From JBHAEC01 sp041855385 (lineage in GTDB: Bacteria > Bacillota > Negativicutes > Veillonellales > Veillonellaceae): a stretch of 10,799 nt of DNA. Shown here piece by piece: positions 1 through 6,855 of the stretch; the stretch's first letter is position 1; each line of letters starts with the position of its first letter. The position numbers were made by a program, and so were the translations under genes. The notes under the pieces are model-generated. The model was given only the letters and a program-made list of their open reading frames with translations, did no database searches and had not been told where the DNA came from. The stretch covers positions 1 to 10,799 of the forward strand of contig JBHAEC010000011.1 in the NCBI GenBank assembly GCA_041855385.1, read 5' to 3'.

Positions 1-71
1 GCAGCTCTCTGAAACATCAAGTAGACGTACTAGTTTGCGTCATAACGTTTGTGGCGTTTATGTTTTCATAA
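1..71 (+). CDS. Possible 3' end of an upstream membrane protein gene (partial)
   Basis: Reading from base 3, the window opens with a frame of 22 codons ending in TAA at 69-71. The encoded tail (LKHQVDVLVCVITFVAFMFS) is a hydrophobic stretch that could be the last transmembrane helix of an integral membrane protein whose body lies to the left of the window. The other two plus frames read through less plausible residues. A 22-codon tail is too short to assign a family, and it may simply be intergenic DNA. No convincing terminator follows; only a weak aatag/ctatt hairpin is seen near 74-88. Confidence 0.25.
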   Translation, partial: SSLKHQVDVLVCVITFVAFMFS

Positions 72-184
72 TAATAGCACAACTATTCTCCCTTTGGCAA
101 CACTTATTTATTTCCTATGGCCCATAGACAGTATCCATAGGGAAATCATCAAGTTATACTACCGTCTCATCAAAATTAAATCTA

Positions 185-212
185 TTCGCGTCAGCAAAAA
201 CTGTGATACAAT
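185..212 (+). promoter_or_regulatory. Candidate extended -10 promoter for the nitroreductase gene
   Basis: An extended -10 element TGATACAAT lies at 204-212 (TACAAT differs from TATAAT at one base, and a TG stands one base upstream). The best -35 at 185-190 (TTCGCG) is poor, as is common when an extended -10 is present. A start near 219 would give a leader of about 80 nt before the ATG at 300. A 10-bp perfect palindrome TTGATATCAA (230-239) falls just downstream of the predicted start and could be an operator. This is inference from motif spacing only. Confidence 0.35.
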
Positions 213-285
213 AACTATATGGAAAATTTTTGATATCAATATACTTACTTCAAAGAGAGTTTTATTTTCGGTAAAAGGCTTATGC

Positions 286-295
286 AAAAGGAGGG
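286..295 (+). promoter_or_regulatory. Ribosome binding site fixing the nitroreductase start
   Basis: AAAAGGAGGG lies five bases (counted from AGGAGG) before the ATG at 300. An in-frame ATG at 282 lies upstream of this site and would place the site inside the coding sequence, so 300 is the preferred start. Confidence 0.8.
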
Positions 296-299
296 CCAT

Positions 300-872
300 A
301 TGAAAATTATAGATGCGTTGCAACAAAGACGATCCTATTACAGTATTAATAAATCCATACCCGTAAATGAAGAGAGTCTAATAAAGACAGTAGAAAAAAT
401 AACCGAGCTGGTTCCCGATGCATTTAACATGAAAAGTTCTCGCGTACTCATTGCAACAAGACAGAAGCAAGATGAACTCTGGGACGCTGTTTATGATATC
501 TTCAAGGGCAGTGTAAAACGAGATAAAATCGATTCTTTTAAATCCGGTTACGGCACTATTTTATACTTTATAGATCAAAAAGTGGTAGAAGCCTTACAAG
601 AACAATTCCCACTTTATGCAGACCGCTTTCCCCACTGGGCTGCACAATCTGCCGGCATGCTTCAAATCAGTATTTGGACCGCTTTGCGCGAACTAAATAT
701 CGGTGCCTCTTTGCAGCATTATAATCCTGTTATTGACGAAAAAATAAAGGATCTCTTCCATATTCCGGAACACTACCTCTTGGATGCACAGATGCCCTTT
801 GGCGGAATTACGACAGAACCGGATCTGAAAGAAAAAGAAGACATTTCCCTTCGCGTACGTATTAGTAAGTAA
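300..872 (+). CDS. FRM2/CinD-type nitroreductase family protein
   Basis: This encodes a 190-residue protein of the small FMN-dependent nitroreductase fold, FRM2-like branch, which includes yeast Frm2/Hbn1 and the copper-induced CinD of Lactococcus lactis. Members reduce nitroaromatics or quinones with NAD(P)H, in the cytoplasm and usually as homodimers. Visible marks are an N-terminal QRRS (residues 9-12) that contacts the FMN phosphate in this fold, the AFNMKSSR block (41-48), the FGTILFF-like YGTILYF (84-90), LQEQFPLYADRFPHW (99-113) and the GASLQHYNP motif (135-143). These line up block by block with CinD as I recall it. There is no signal peptide or membrane segment. It is monocistronic, with its own promoter-like element upstream and a strong hairpin downstream, and it is convergent with the next operon. 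The physiological substrate cannot be told from sequence; no copper-type operator was recognised. Confidence 0.88.
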   Translation: MKIIDALQQRRSYYSINKSIPVNEESLIKTVEKITELVPDAFNMKSSRVLIATRQKQDELWDAVYDIFKGSVKRDKIDSFKSGYGTILYFIDQKVVEALQEQFPLYADRFPHWAAQSAGMLQISIWTALRELNIGASLQHYNPVIDEKIKDLFHIPEHYLLDAQMPFGGITTEPDLKEKEDISLRVRISK

Positions 873-908
873 CACATCTGTTTAAATACAATAAAGATTC
901 AAACTGCA

Positions 909-954
909 ATAAGGGCGGTAACAAAAGGAGAATTTCTTTTGTTACCGCCCTTAT
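909..954. terminator. Bidirectional hairpin between convergent genes
   Basis: A perfect 19-bp inverted repeat (909-927 with 936-954, 8-nt loop) sits 37 bp after the nitroreductase stop and 29 bp after the stop of the convergent zinc-ribbon gene. The stem is GC-rich in its middle (GGGCGGTAAC with GTTACCGCCC). Neither side is followed by a long T run, so it may be a weak intrinsic terminator, or act as an mRNA 3'-end stabiliser for both transcripts. Confidence 0.75.
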
Positions 955-982
955 AAACGCTAAAAATATGTCTATTTCCGTC

Positions 983-2050
983 TTATGCGTACATATAATA
1001 CAAAATCGCCAAAACAGAGATGATGACCGCCACGAGGAGGAATATTTTACTGTAACTTTTCGGATATTCTCCGGATATTTTTCCTGTTTCGCCATTTACC
1101 AGAACCTGATAGGTTTTCCCATCAAATCCATAAGCGGCAATGTATATAGGGAGCAAAAGTTGCTTATATCTCTCATTATCGTATGTGAGAGATAACGATA
1201 TATTTTTCACATCATCATAGTCTTCTAACACATCTTTCTCTGCTAAGTCTATCATTTCCTTAAATATATCTTTTTTTGCCAATTTATATGCATCCGGCAT
1301 TGCCAATGCATACCGTTCTGCACTCAATCCGGCCATATAGCGTTCATCATAAGGATAACTTTTTTCTGTCTTAAAATTATTAATATCCTTTGCTAGTTCT
1401 GCATTTACAGACCTACTGGCAACAACCATCAAATCATCATAGGATTTCCCAACGGTACCGCTTGTAGAATACCACTCCGTTACGGTTCTCGACTCTTGTT
1501 CCCCTTTGTCGTTCTCATAAGACTCCGTTTGACAAATCCCTCCGTCTGCAGTATATTCTGCAGTTACATCTGTGTCAAAACTCCAATGCGGAAGATATAC
1601 GGACTGAACTTTCCCCTGCTGAACAAGTTTCTTGAGGGAGTTAGGCGCCAACCACCGTGTTTTTAGCCATTTATGAAAAATCTTCTGTACCTCTGAGCGA
1701 TCTATCACAAAAGGCAGAATCCCATCAGGCATAAGCTGTGCCGCTTGTCTCTCTGCCAGCACAATAGGAGCCATACAATACGGGCAAGATATGGCGGTAT
1801 CTTTTTCGCTCAGCTCCATAGTAGCGCCGCAACTCTTACACTCCATAACCGTATGTCCATCTGCATCTTCTCTCTCGATCTGTGGAAGAGCTCCCAACAG
1901 CGTCTCATACTCTTCTATAGCATGGTCATATTTTCTTGATACTAATTCTATCTTTTCTTCATTGCCGCAATGTTCACACCTTAAAGTTCCCGTCTTCGGA
2001 TGAAATACGCAATCTCCCCCACATGAATAACATTGATACGCACCGGCCAT
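983..2050 (-). CDS. Double zinc-ribbon protein with C-terminal membrane anchor, YdjG-like
   Basis: This encodes 355 residues usually annotated as a TFIIB-type zinc ribbon-containing protein. Two CxxC-CxxC zinc ribbons are visible: C7/C10 with C25/C28, and C71/C74 with C89/C92. A long soluble region follows with no recognised enzymatic motif, and then one hydrophobic helix at about 334-354 (KIFLLVAVIISVLAILYYMY), so the protein is probably tail-anchored with the ribbons in the cytoplasm. It lies 33 bp downstream of the SPFH gene and is almost certainly cotranscribed with it. B. subtilis YdjG has the same ribbon-plus-membrane layout, and that gene's operon also encodes the SPFH protein YdjI; YdjG is reported to help YdjI reach the membrane. 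A scaffold or membrane receptor for the SPFH partner is therefore the best inference. The start ATG has a modest GGGGGTG site upstream. It is not a replication or transcription factor despite the ribbon name. Confidence 0.75.
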   Translation of the reverse strand: MAGAYQCYSCGGDCVFHPKTGTLRCEHCGNEEKIELVSRKYDHAIEEYETLLGALPQIEREDADGHTVMECKSCGATMELSEKDTAISCPYCMAPIVLAERQAAQLMPDGILPFVIDRSEVQKIFHKWLKTRWLAPNSLKKLVQQGKVQSVYLPHWSFDTDVTAEYTADGGICQTESYENDKGEQESRTVTEWYSTSGTVGKSYDDLMVVASRSVNAELAKDINNFKTEKSYPYDERYMAGLSAERYALAMPDAYKLAKKDIFKEMIDLAEKDVLEDYDDVKNISLSLTYDNERYKQLLLPIYIAAYGFDGKTYQVLVNGETGKISGEYPKSYSKIFLLVAVIISVLAILYYMYA

Positions 2051-2083
2051 TATAACACCCCCGAATTAAAATAGTTTATCTTT

Positions 2084-3166
2084 TTATAATTTTTGACCAC
2101 AATTGGAGCAGAATTTTCCTCCCTCTACCTTAGTGCCGCATTGGGGACAAAAATTCACTTTTCCCACCGGCGGAGTTACTGCCCCCTCAGCCGGTACATT
2201 TTGTTGAGGATAGCCTTGTTGCTGCATTGGCTGTTGTTGGTAACCTTGTTGGGGATATCCTTGCGGAGGCATTCCCTGTTGTGGGATCTGTTGCTGATAT
2301 CCCTGTCCTCCCATCATTCCCTGATTTTGCATTTGCTGCATCATCTGTTGCCCCATCATCATTCCCATTTGTAGCCCTACCATGTCTCCGGCCAAGGACC
2401 CTCCGCCGCCCGGATTAGCTAAGGAGTCCGCCATTGCCACTTGAGTATACTTAGCCATATCGCCAACCATACTCTGGCCCGCTGCCCTAAGCTGCATTTC
2501 TTGCACTTCCGGCGGATAGGAGAAATTGGAAATATTAAATCCTGTAATGGCAATACCGATTTTTTGCATTTCTCCGTCCAAATCCTGCCTTATCCCTTCA
2601 CCGATGTCAAAGGAGTTGGCCTGCAGATTAAACATATCCTTACCTTCTCGGGAAATCCATTTCATCAATAGTTGATCCAGTACCGCCACAACACGGACCT
2701 TAATGTCCTCAATGGAAAATTGTTGCTTTACGCCGGCAATTGTATTAATAAGTACATCGTAATCACCGACTTTACAATTAAATACACCAAAGCATCGAAT
2801 AGGCATTCCACCTGGTAGCCCCGGAGCCGGAAGGTTAACGGGCCCCTTTGTCCCCCACTTCACCGTCAACTCTTTCGTATTAACAAAGAGAACTTCCGCT
2901 CGCATACCGCTATTAAAGCCGAACTTAAATCCCTTTAATGTGGAAAGGAACGGCACGATCTGTGATTCGATATCAAAGCTCCCCTCATCTTTGAATACCC
3001 CTTCTACCTTACCGTTGAACATAAAGATCGCATCTTGTCCGGGTCTGATAATTAGTTTACTCCCTCCCTTAATTTCGTCATTCTCCCATTTCCAGAAAAG
3101 AATTTCATCACTAAACTCTTTCCATTCCACTACATTTAGCAACTGTTCCCTAATAAAACCCATCAT
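2084..3166 (-). CDS. SPFH/Band-7 domain protein with C-terminal zinc ribbon, YdjI-like
   Basis: This encodes 360 residues from the chosen start. Residues 1 to about 230 form the SPFH (stomatin/prohibitin/flotillin/HflKC) domain, with blocks highly conserved in YdjI-type proteins: FWKW, LIIRPGQDAIF, VEGVFKDEG, PFLSTLKGFKFGFNSGMR, and WISREGKDMFNLQANSFDI. Then come a Gly/Met-rich stretch, a low-complexity Gln/Gly/Pro/Tyr linker, and a zinc ribbon with C340/C343 and C353/C356. There is no transmembrane helix, so membrane contact is likely indirect, through the downstream YdjG-like protein. SPFH proteins oligomerise and organise membrane patches; YdjI links PspA to the membrane in B. subtilis. 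The frame stays open up to a TTG at 3190, and an ATG lies at 3172, but AGGAGG at 3175-3180 is eight bases before the ATG at 3166, and homologues begin at MGF, so 3166 (or the adjacent ATG at 3163) is preferred. Confidence 0.88.
   Translation of the reverse strand: MMGFIREQLLNVVEWKEFSDEILFWKWENDEIKGGSKLIIRPGQDAIFMFNGKVEGVFKDEGSFDIESQIVPFLSTLKGFKFGFNSGMRAEVLFVNTKELTVKWGTKGPVNLPAPGLPGGMPIRCFGVFNCKVGDYDVLINTIAGVKQQFSIEDIKVRVVAVLDQLLMKWISREGKDMFNLQANSFDIGEGIRQDLDGEMQKIGIAITGFNISNFSYPPEVQEMQLRAAGQSMVGDMAKYTQVAMADSLANPGGGGSLAGDMVGLQMGMMMGQQMMQQMQNQGMMGGQGYQQQIPQQGMPPQGYPQQGYQQQPMQQQGYPQQNVPAEGAVTPPVGKVNFCPQCGTKVEGGKFCSNCGQKL
2196..2355 (-). repeat. Degenerate repeats encoding a Gln/Gly/Pro/Tyr-rich linker
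   Basis: Within the SPFH gene, short degenerate repeats (GGATAGCCTTG, GGTAACCTTG, GGATATCCTTG, GATATCCCTG on the plus strand) encode reiterated QGYPQQ/QGYQQQ units. The product segment is almost wholly Q, M, G, P and Y, and separates the SPFH domain from the zinc ribbon. Confidence 0.75.
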
Positions 3167-3174
3167 AGACATTT

Positions 3175-3180
3175 CCTCCT
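3175..3180 (-). promoter_or_regulatory. Ribosome binding site deciding the SPFH gene start
   Basis: AGGAGG on the minus strand is eight bases from the ATG at 3166 but only two from the in-frame ATG at 3172, which is too close for initiation. This supports a shorter product than the longest open frame. Confidence 0.75.
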
Positions 3181-3334
3181 CATTTGCCAACGATCAATCT
3201 ACCGGTTTACCATTTCCCCTAAAATCCGAAACTGTAAGGTATTATTATATTGATTATTCCGAGTTTTTATGCTTTATTATCTTCTATTAAATCCCCGTCT
3301 TTTCCTTCTTTTTTCAAGATACAAATCCTATTTG

Positions 3335-3362
3335 TTAATATAAAGTTTTTTAAATTTGTCAA
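3335..3362 (-). promoter_or_regulatory. Candidate sigma-70 promoter for the SPFH/zinc-ribbon operon
   Basis: On the minus strand a perfect -35 TTGACA (3362-3357) is followed, after 16 bp, by TATTAA (3340-3335). Transcription would start near 3328 and leave a leader of about 160 nt. A second perfect TATAAT (3249-3244) lies closer to the gene but has no acceptable -35. Apart from these and the terminator at 3439-3484, the 332-bp gap between genes is A/T-rich with nothing else recognisable. No clear ECF-type (sigma-W-like) AAC/CGTA pair was seen. Confidence 0.45.
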
Positions 3363-3438
3363 TAACATCTTTTTCTATATTAATTATAGCGTAAGCAGAG
3401 AAAATGATAAAAATAAATGGAGATCTGAACTATGACAC

Positions 3439-3484
3439 AAAAAAGAACTGTAGTGAAACTATGATACTTGTTTCGCTACAGTTC
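3439..3484 (-). terminator. Intrinsic terminator of the mut operon
   Basis: A 15-bp stem (3445-3459 with 3470-3484, one A/C mismatch in the minus-strand RNA, 10-nt loop) is followed on the minus strand by six U (3444-3439). It starts 14 bp after the meaB stop. Confidence 0.88.
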
Positions 3485-3498
3485 TTCTGTCTTATTAA

Positions 3499-4662
3499 CT
3501 ATTCTTCAAAAATCTTAGCCTTTCGGTTAAAGGTAGTCTCTTCAAATACGGTAAGCAATTCTTCCACTGCTTGACTGGGGGACAACTTTCCTCGAAGTAC
3601 ATAGTCCTGCACCTCTCCCATACGCCCCTGTACTACCGTATTTTGGAAGAAAAGCGTTTTTAAATGCTCTTCTATCATAGAGTTAACCCATGTGAGCGTC
3701 TGATTTTGTCTCCTTTGCATAAATACACCGGAGGCTTTTGTCTGCTCCACAAAATTTTGAATAACATCCCATATTTCGGGTAAGCCCTTTTTTGTTAATG
3801 CAGAGCACCGATAAGCATGCGTCTTCCAGCCTTCCGTAGCGGGGCGAATATAGTGTAGCATACGCTCATAATCACCTTCTGCCACCAATGCTCTCTTGGC
3901 ATTTTCTCCGTCTGCTTTATTGATGGTAATAGCATCTGCCAGCTCCATAACGCCTTTTTTGATGCCTTGTAACTCATCTCCTGCTCCCGTCAACACCAAG
4001 AGAAGGAAGAAATCCACCATAGAGCGTACCGTCGTTTCACTTTGGCCTACACCGACAGTTTCAACCAAAATGACATCATAACCCGCCGCTTCGCAGAGAA
4101 GCAGTGTTTCACGACTCTTTCGGTTCACACCTCCTAAGGTTCCTCCCGCCGGAGATGGGCGTATAAAAGCGGACGGATTCTTGGTTAGCGTTTCCATGCG
4201 CGTTTTATCGCCCAAGATACTCCCTTTAGTAACCGAACTGCTGGGGTCGACAGCTAATACGGCTACCTTATAGCCTTTATCGCACAACATATTCCCAAAG
4301 GCTTCAATAAATGTACTTTTCCCCGCTCCGGGAACACCTGTAATGCCGACCCGAACCGACTTCCCTGTTAAAGGCAGTACCGCTTGAATCACCTGTTGAG
4401 CCATATCAAAATGTGCTTTTGCATTGCTCTCTATAAGTGTTATCGCTCGTGCAAGGATGGTTCTGTCACCGGCTTTAATGCCCTCCACATAGTCCTGAAC
4501 CGATAACTTTTTCTTCTTGATAATACGGTGAGGGGCTAACGGTCTGTTAACTGCACTCAAACTCCCATCATGGCCGCCTACGACACCTCTCATGACATTG
4601 CATGCGAAACCATCCTCATTGTTGTCAGGCGCCCAATCAGGTTTATAGGTATCTGTAGCCAT
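3499..4662 (-). CDS. meaB: Methylmalonyl-CoA mutase-associated GTPase MeaB
   Basis: This encodes 387 residues of the MeaB/ArgK G3E-type P-loop GTPase family. MeaB binds methylmalonyl-CoA mutase, gates loading of adenosylcobalamin, and protects or rescues the enzyme from cofactor inactivation. Motifs visible are the P-loop GVPGAGKST (109-117), DPSSS (139-143), the switch-like ETVGVGQSE (201-209) and the guanine-specificity motif NKAD (248-251). The C-terminal part (about 290-387) matches the dimerisation region of the family. The gene starts 9 bp after the mutB stop; its AAGGAGG overlaps the mutB TAA and sits four bases from the ATG. About 50 residues (1-51) precede the usual N-terminus of the family, and no internal Met there has a ribosome binding site, so the extension looks real. 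Older databases call such proteins LAO/AO transport ATPase (ArgK); the operon context makes the mutase-chaperone role far more likely. Confidence 0.93.
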   Translation of the reverse strand: MATDTYKPDWAPDNNEDGFACNVMRGVVGGHDGSLSAVNRPLAPHRIIKKKKLSVQDYVEGIKAGDRTILARAITLIESNAKAHFDMAQQVIQAVLPLTGKSVRVGITGVPGAGKSTFIEAFGNMLCDKGYKVAVLAVDPSSSVTKGSILGDKTRMETLTKNPSAFIRPSPAGGTLGGVNRKSRETLLLCEAAGYDVILVETVGVGQSETTVRSMVDFFLLLVLTGAGDELQGIKKGVMELADAITINKADGENAKRALVAEGDYERMLHYIRPATEGWKTHAYRCSALTKKGLPEIWDVIQNFVEQTKASGVFMQRRQNQTLTWVNSMIEEHLKTLFFQNTVVQGRMGEVQDYVLRGKLSPSQAVEELLTVFEETTFNRKAKIFEE

Positions 4663-4671
4663 AGAGCCTCC

Positions 4672-6855
4672 TTACTCAGATTGTTTAATCTGCGTCATAA
4701 GATCTTCCAATATCTTCTTTGCCGCTACCGGGAGAACCGTACCGGGACCGAAGATTGCCATCGCTCCCTCTTGACGAAGATAGTCATAATCCTGTGCCGG
4801 AATAACTCCGCCGACAGCAACCATGATATCCTCGCGACCGCGTTTCTTTAGCTCCTCCACGAGCTGTGGCAATAATGTCTTATGCCCCGCAGCCAAAGAA
4901 CTGAATCCCACAATATGAACGTCATTATCTACCGCATCTTGTGCCGTTTCTTCAGGCGTTTGGAACAGCGGACCAATATCCACGTCAAAGCCCATATCCG
5001 CAAAGGATGTTGCAATAACTTTTGCCCCGCGATCATGTCCGTCCTGTCCCATCTTTGCAATCATGATACGAGGACGACGACCGTCAAGTTTTTCAAAGTC
5101 ATCCGCTAACTGGCGTACTTCTTCAATGATTTCGCTGTCGGCAAATTCACTGCTGTAAACACCGGAAATAGCGCGAATAACGGCTTTATGGCGTCCGCAC
5201 ACCTTTTCTACCGCGTAGGAAATTTCGCCAAGGCTGGCGCGTGCACGTGCCGCTTCAAGCGCTAAGGCAAGCAAGTTACCCTCGCCGGTATCAACAGATT
5301 TGGTAATTGCATCCAACCAGCGATCCACATCCTCTTGATTACGATTTGCTTTAAGCTTTTCAAGACGGCGAATTTGCGCTTGTCGTACTGCTGTATTATC
5401 AACGTCAAGAATATCCAACGGATCTTCCTTATCCAAGCGGAATCGGTTAATACCCACAATGGTTTCTTTAGCGGAATCTATGCGGGCCTGACGACGTGCT
5501 GCCGCTTCTTCGATACGCATCTTGGGAAGACCGGTATCAATTGCCGCCGCCATACCGCCAAGGGACTCAACTTCTTGAATATGTGCCCATGAGCGACGAA
5601 TCAATTCATCTGTCAACGCTTCTACATAGTAAGAACCACCCCATGGATCGATAACTTTGCACACCTTCGTTTCATCCTGAATATAAAGCTGCGTATTACG
5701 GGCAATACGAGCGGAGAAGTCAGTAGGAAGTGCAATAGCTTCATCCAGTGCATTCGTATGCAAAGATTGCGTATGTCCAAGTGCAGCGCCCATCGCTTCC
5801 ATACAAGTACGAGCCACGTTGTTGAACGGATCCTGTTCCGTTAAGCTCCAACCGGATGTTTGAGAATGTGTACGAAGTGCCATGGATTTATTGTTTTTAG
5901 GACCGAAGCCCTTAACGATTTTAGCCCAAAGCATACGAGCCGCACGCATTTTAGCAATTTCCATAAAGTAATTTTTGCCGATAGCCCAGAAGAAGGATAA
6001 GCGCGGTGCAAATTGGTCAACGTGAAGACCTGCCTTTTCACCTGTACGGATATATTCTAGACCGTCCGCCAAGGTATAACCCAATTCAATATCCGCCGTT
6101 GCTCCCGCTTCCTGCATATGGTAGCCGGAAATGGAAATACTGTTAAACTTAGGCATATTTTGAGATGTGTAAGCGAAAATATCCCCAATAATACGCATAG
6201 AAGTCGGTGGTGGATAAATATAAGTATTACGCACCATAAACTCCTTCAAAATATCGTTCTGTATCGTACCTGCCAACAAGGATTTATCAACACCCTGCTC
6301 TTCGCCGGCCAAGATATAAAAGGCCAATACAGGAAGTACGGCACCATTCATTGTCATAGATACGGACATCTGATCCAGAGGAATACCGGAGAAGAGAATT
6401 TCCATATCCAAAATGGAGTCCACCGCCACGCCTGCCTTACCAACGTCACCTACTACGCGTGCATGGTCAGAATCATACCCTCTATGTGTCGCCAAGTCAA
6501 AGGCAATGGAAAGCCCTTTTTGCCCCGCAGCCAGGTTACGGCGATAAAACGCATTTGATTCCTCTGCTGTAGAGAAACCTGCATATTGGCGCACCGTCCA
6601 TGGACGGGTTACATACATGGTAGGATAAGGTCCGCGTAAAAAAGGAGGAACCCCTGCCATGTATTCCAAATGACCTACGCGATCATATACATCTTCGCCA
6701 TAAAAAGGCGCTACATCAATTTGCTCCATCGTCTGGTGATACAGCTCTTCAAATGTTTTTCCTGTTTCTTTTTGTAGTCGTTTTAGCCACTCTTCCTTGC
6801 TTTGCACTTTGGCCGCACCGGGTTGTAGCTGTCCAAAATTCGGAGTCATATACAT
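4672..6855 (-). CDS. mutB: Methylmalonyl-CoA mutase large (catalytic) subunit
   Basis: This encodes 727 residues. With adenosylcobalamin the enzyme interconverts (R)-methylmalonyl-CoA and succinyl-CoA by a radical carbon-skeleton rearrangement, the central step of succinate-to-propionate fermentation. The N-terminal TIM barrel (about 40-430) carries the substrate residues known from the Propionibacterium enzyme, shifted by two: R84, T87, R89 and Y91 in TRPWTVRQY, Q199, R209 in MVRN, and H246 in SISGYHMQEAGA. Tyr91 plus Arg209 is the methylmalonyl rather than isobutyryl signature. The C-terminal flavodoxin-like B12 domain has DGHDRG (605-610), with H607 as the lower cobalt ligand. Length equals the usual 728 or so. 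The start ATG overlaps the mutA stop as TAATG, with AAGGGG eight bases upstream, indicating translational coupling and matched subunit output. An ATG two codons further in is a less likely start. Confidence 0.97.
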   Translation of the reverse strand: MYMTPNFGQLQPGAAKVQSKEEWLKRLQKETGKTFEELYHQTMEQIDVAPFYGEDVYDRVGHLEYMAGVPPFLRGPYPTMYVTRPWTVRQYAGFSTAEESNAFYRRNLAAGQKGLSIAFDLATHRGYDSDHARVVGDVGKAGVAVDSILDMEILFSGIPLDQMSVSMTMNGAVLPVLAFYILAGEEQGVDKSLLAGTIQNDILKEFMVRNTYIYPPPTSMRIIGDIFAYTSQNMPKFNSISISGYHMQEAGATADIELGYTLADGLEYIRTGEKAGLHVDQFAPRLSFFWAIGKNYFMEIAKMRAARMLWAKIVKGFGPKNNKSMALRTHSQTSGWSLTEQDPFNNVARTCMEAMGAALGHTQSLHTNALDEAIALPTDFSARIARNTQLYIQDETKVCKVIDPWGGSYYVEALTDELIRRSWAHIQEVESLGGMAAAIDTGLPKMRIEEAAARRQARIDSAKETIVGINRFRLDKEDPLDILDVDNTAVRQAQIRRLEKLKANRNQEDVDRWLDAITKSVDTGEGNLLALALEAARARASLGEISYAVEKVCGRHKAVIRAISGVYSSEFADSEIIEEVRQLADDFEKLDGRRPRIMIAKMGQDGHDRGAKVIATSFADMGFDVDIGPLFQTPEETAQDAVDNDVHIVGFSSLAAGHKTLLPQLVEELKKRGREDIMVAVGGVIPAQDYDYLRQEGAMAIFGPGTVLPVAAKKILEDLMTQIKQSE

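Noticed and set aside
49..303. Open frame of 84 codons on the plus strand ahead of the nitroreductase gene
   Set aside because: It has no ribosome binding site, its composition follows the A/T-rich intergenic DNA, it runs over the promoter and the nitroreductase Shine-Dalgarno, and the product resembles nothing I know.
2093..2374. Leu/His/Ser-rich plus-strand open frame opposite the SPFH linker
   Set aside because: Its hydrophobic appearance comes from the complement of Gln/Met/Gly codons in the low-complexity linker.
3244..3249. Perfect TATAAT on the minus strand close to the SPFH gene
   Set aside because: It has no acceptable -35 at 15-19 bp and no TG extension; the TTGACA-based candidate at 3335-3362 is preferred, though a secondary start here is not excluded.
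3432..3464. Ten-codon leader-like frame (MTQKRTVVKL) with GGAG upstream
   Set aside because: It overlaps the mut operon terminator, has no gene after it on that strand, and the hairpin with its U run explains the sequence.
6118..6558. 146-codon plus-strand open frame opposite mutB
   Set aside because: It is a shadow of the mutB catalytic barrel with no ribosome binding site or recognisable domain.
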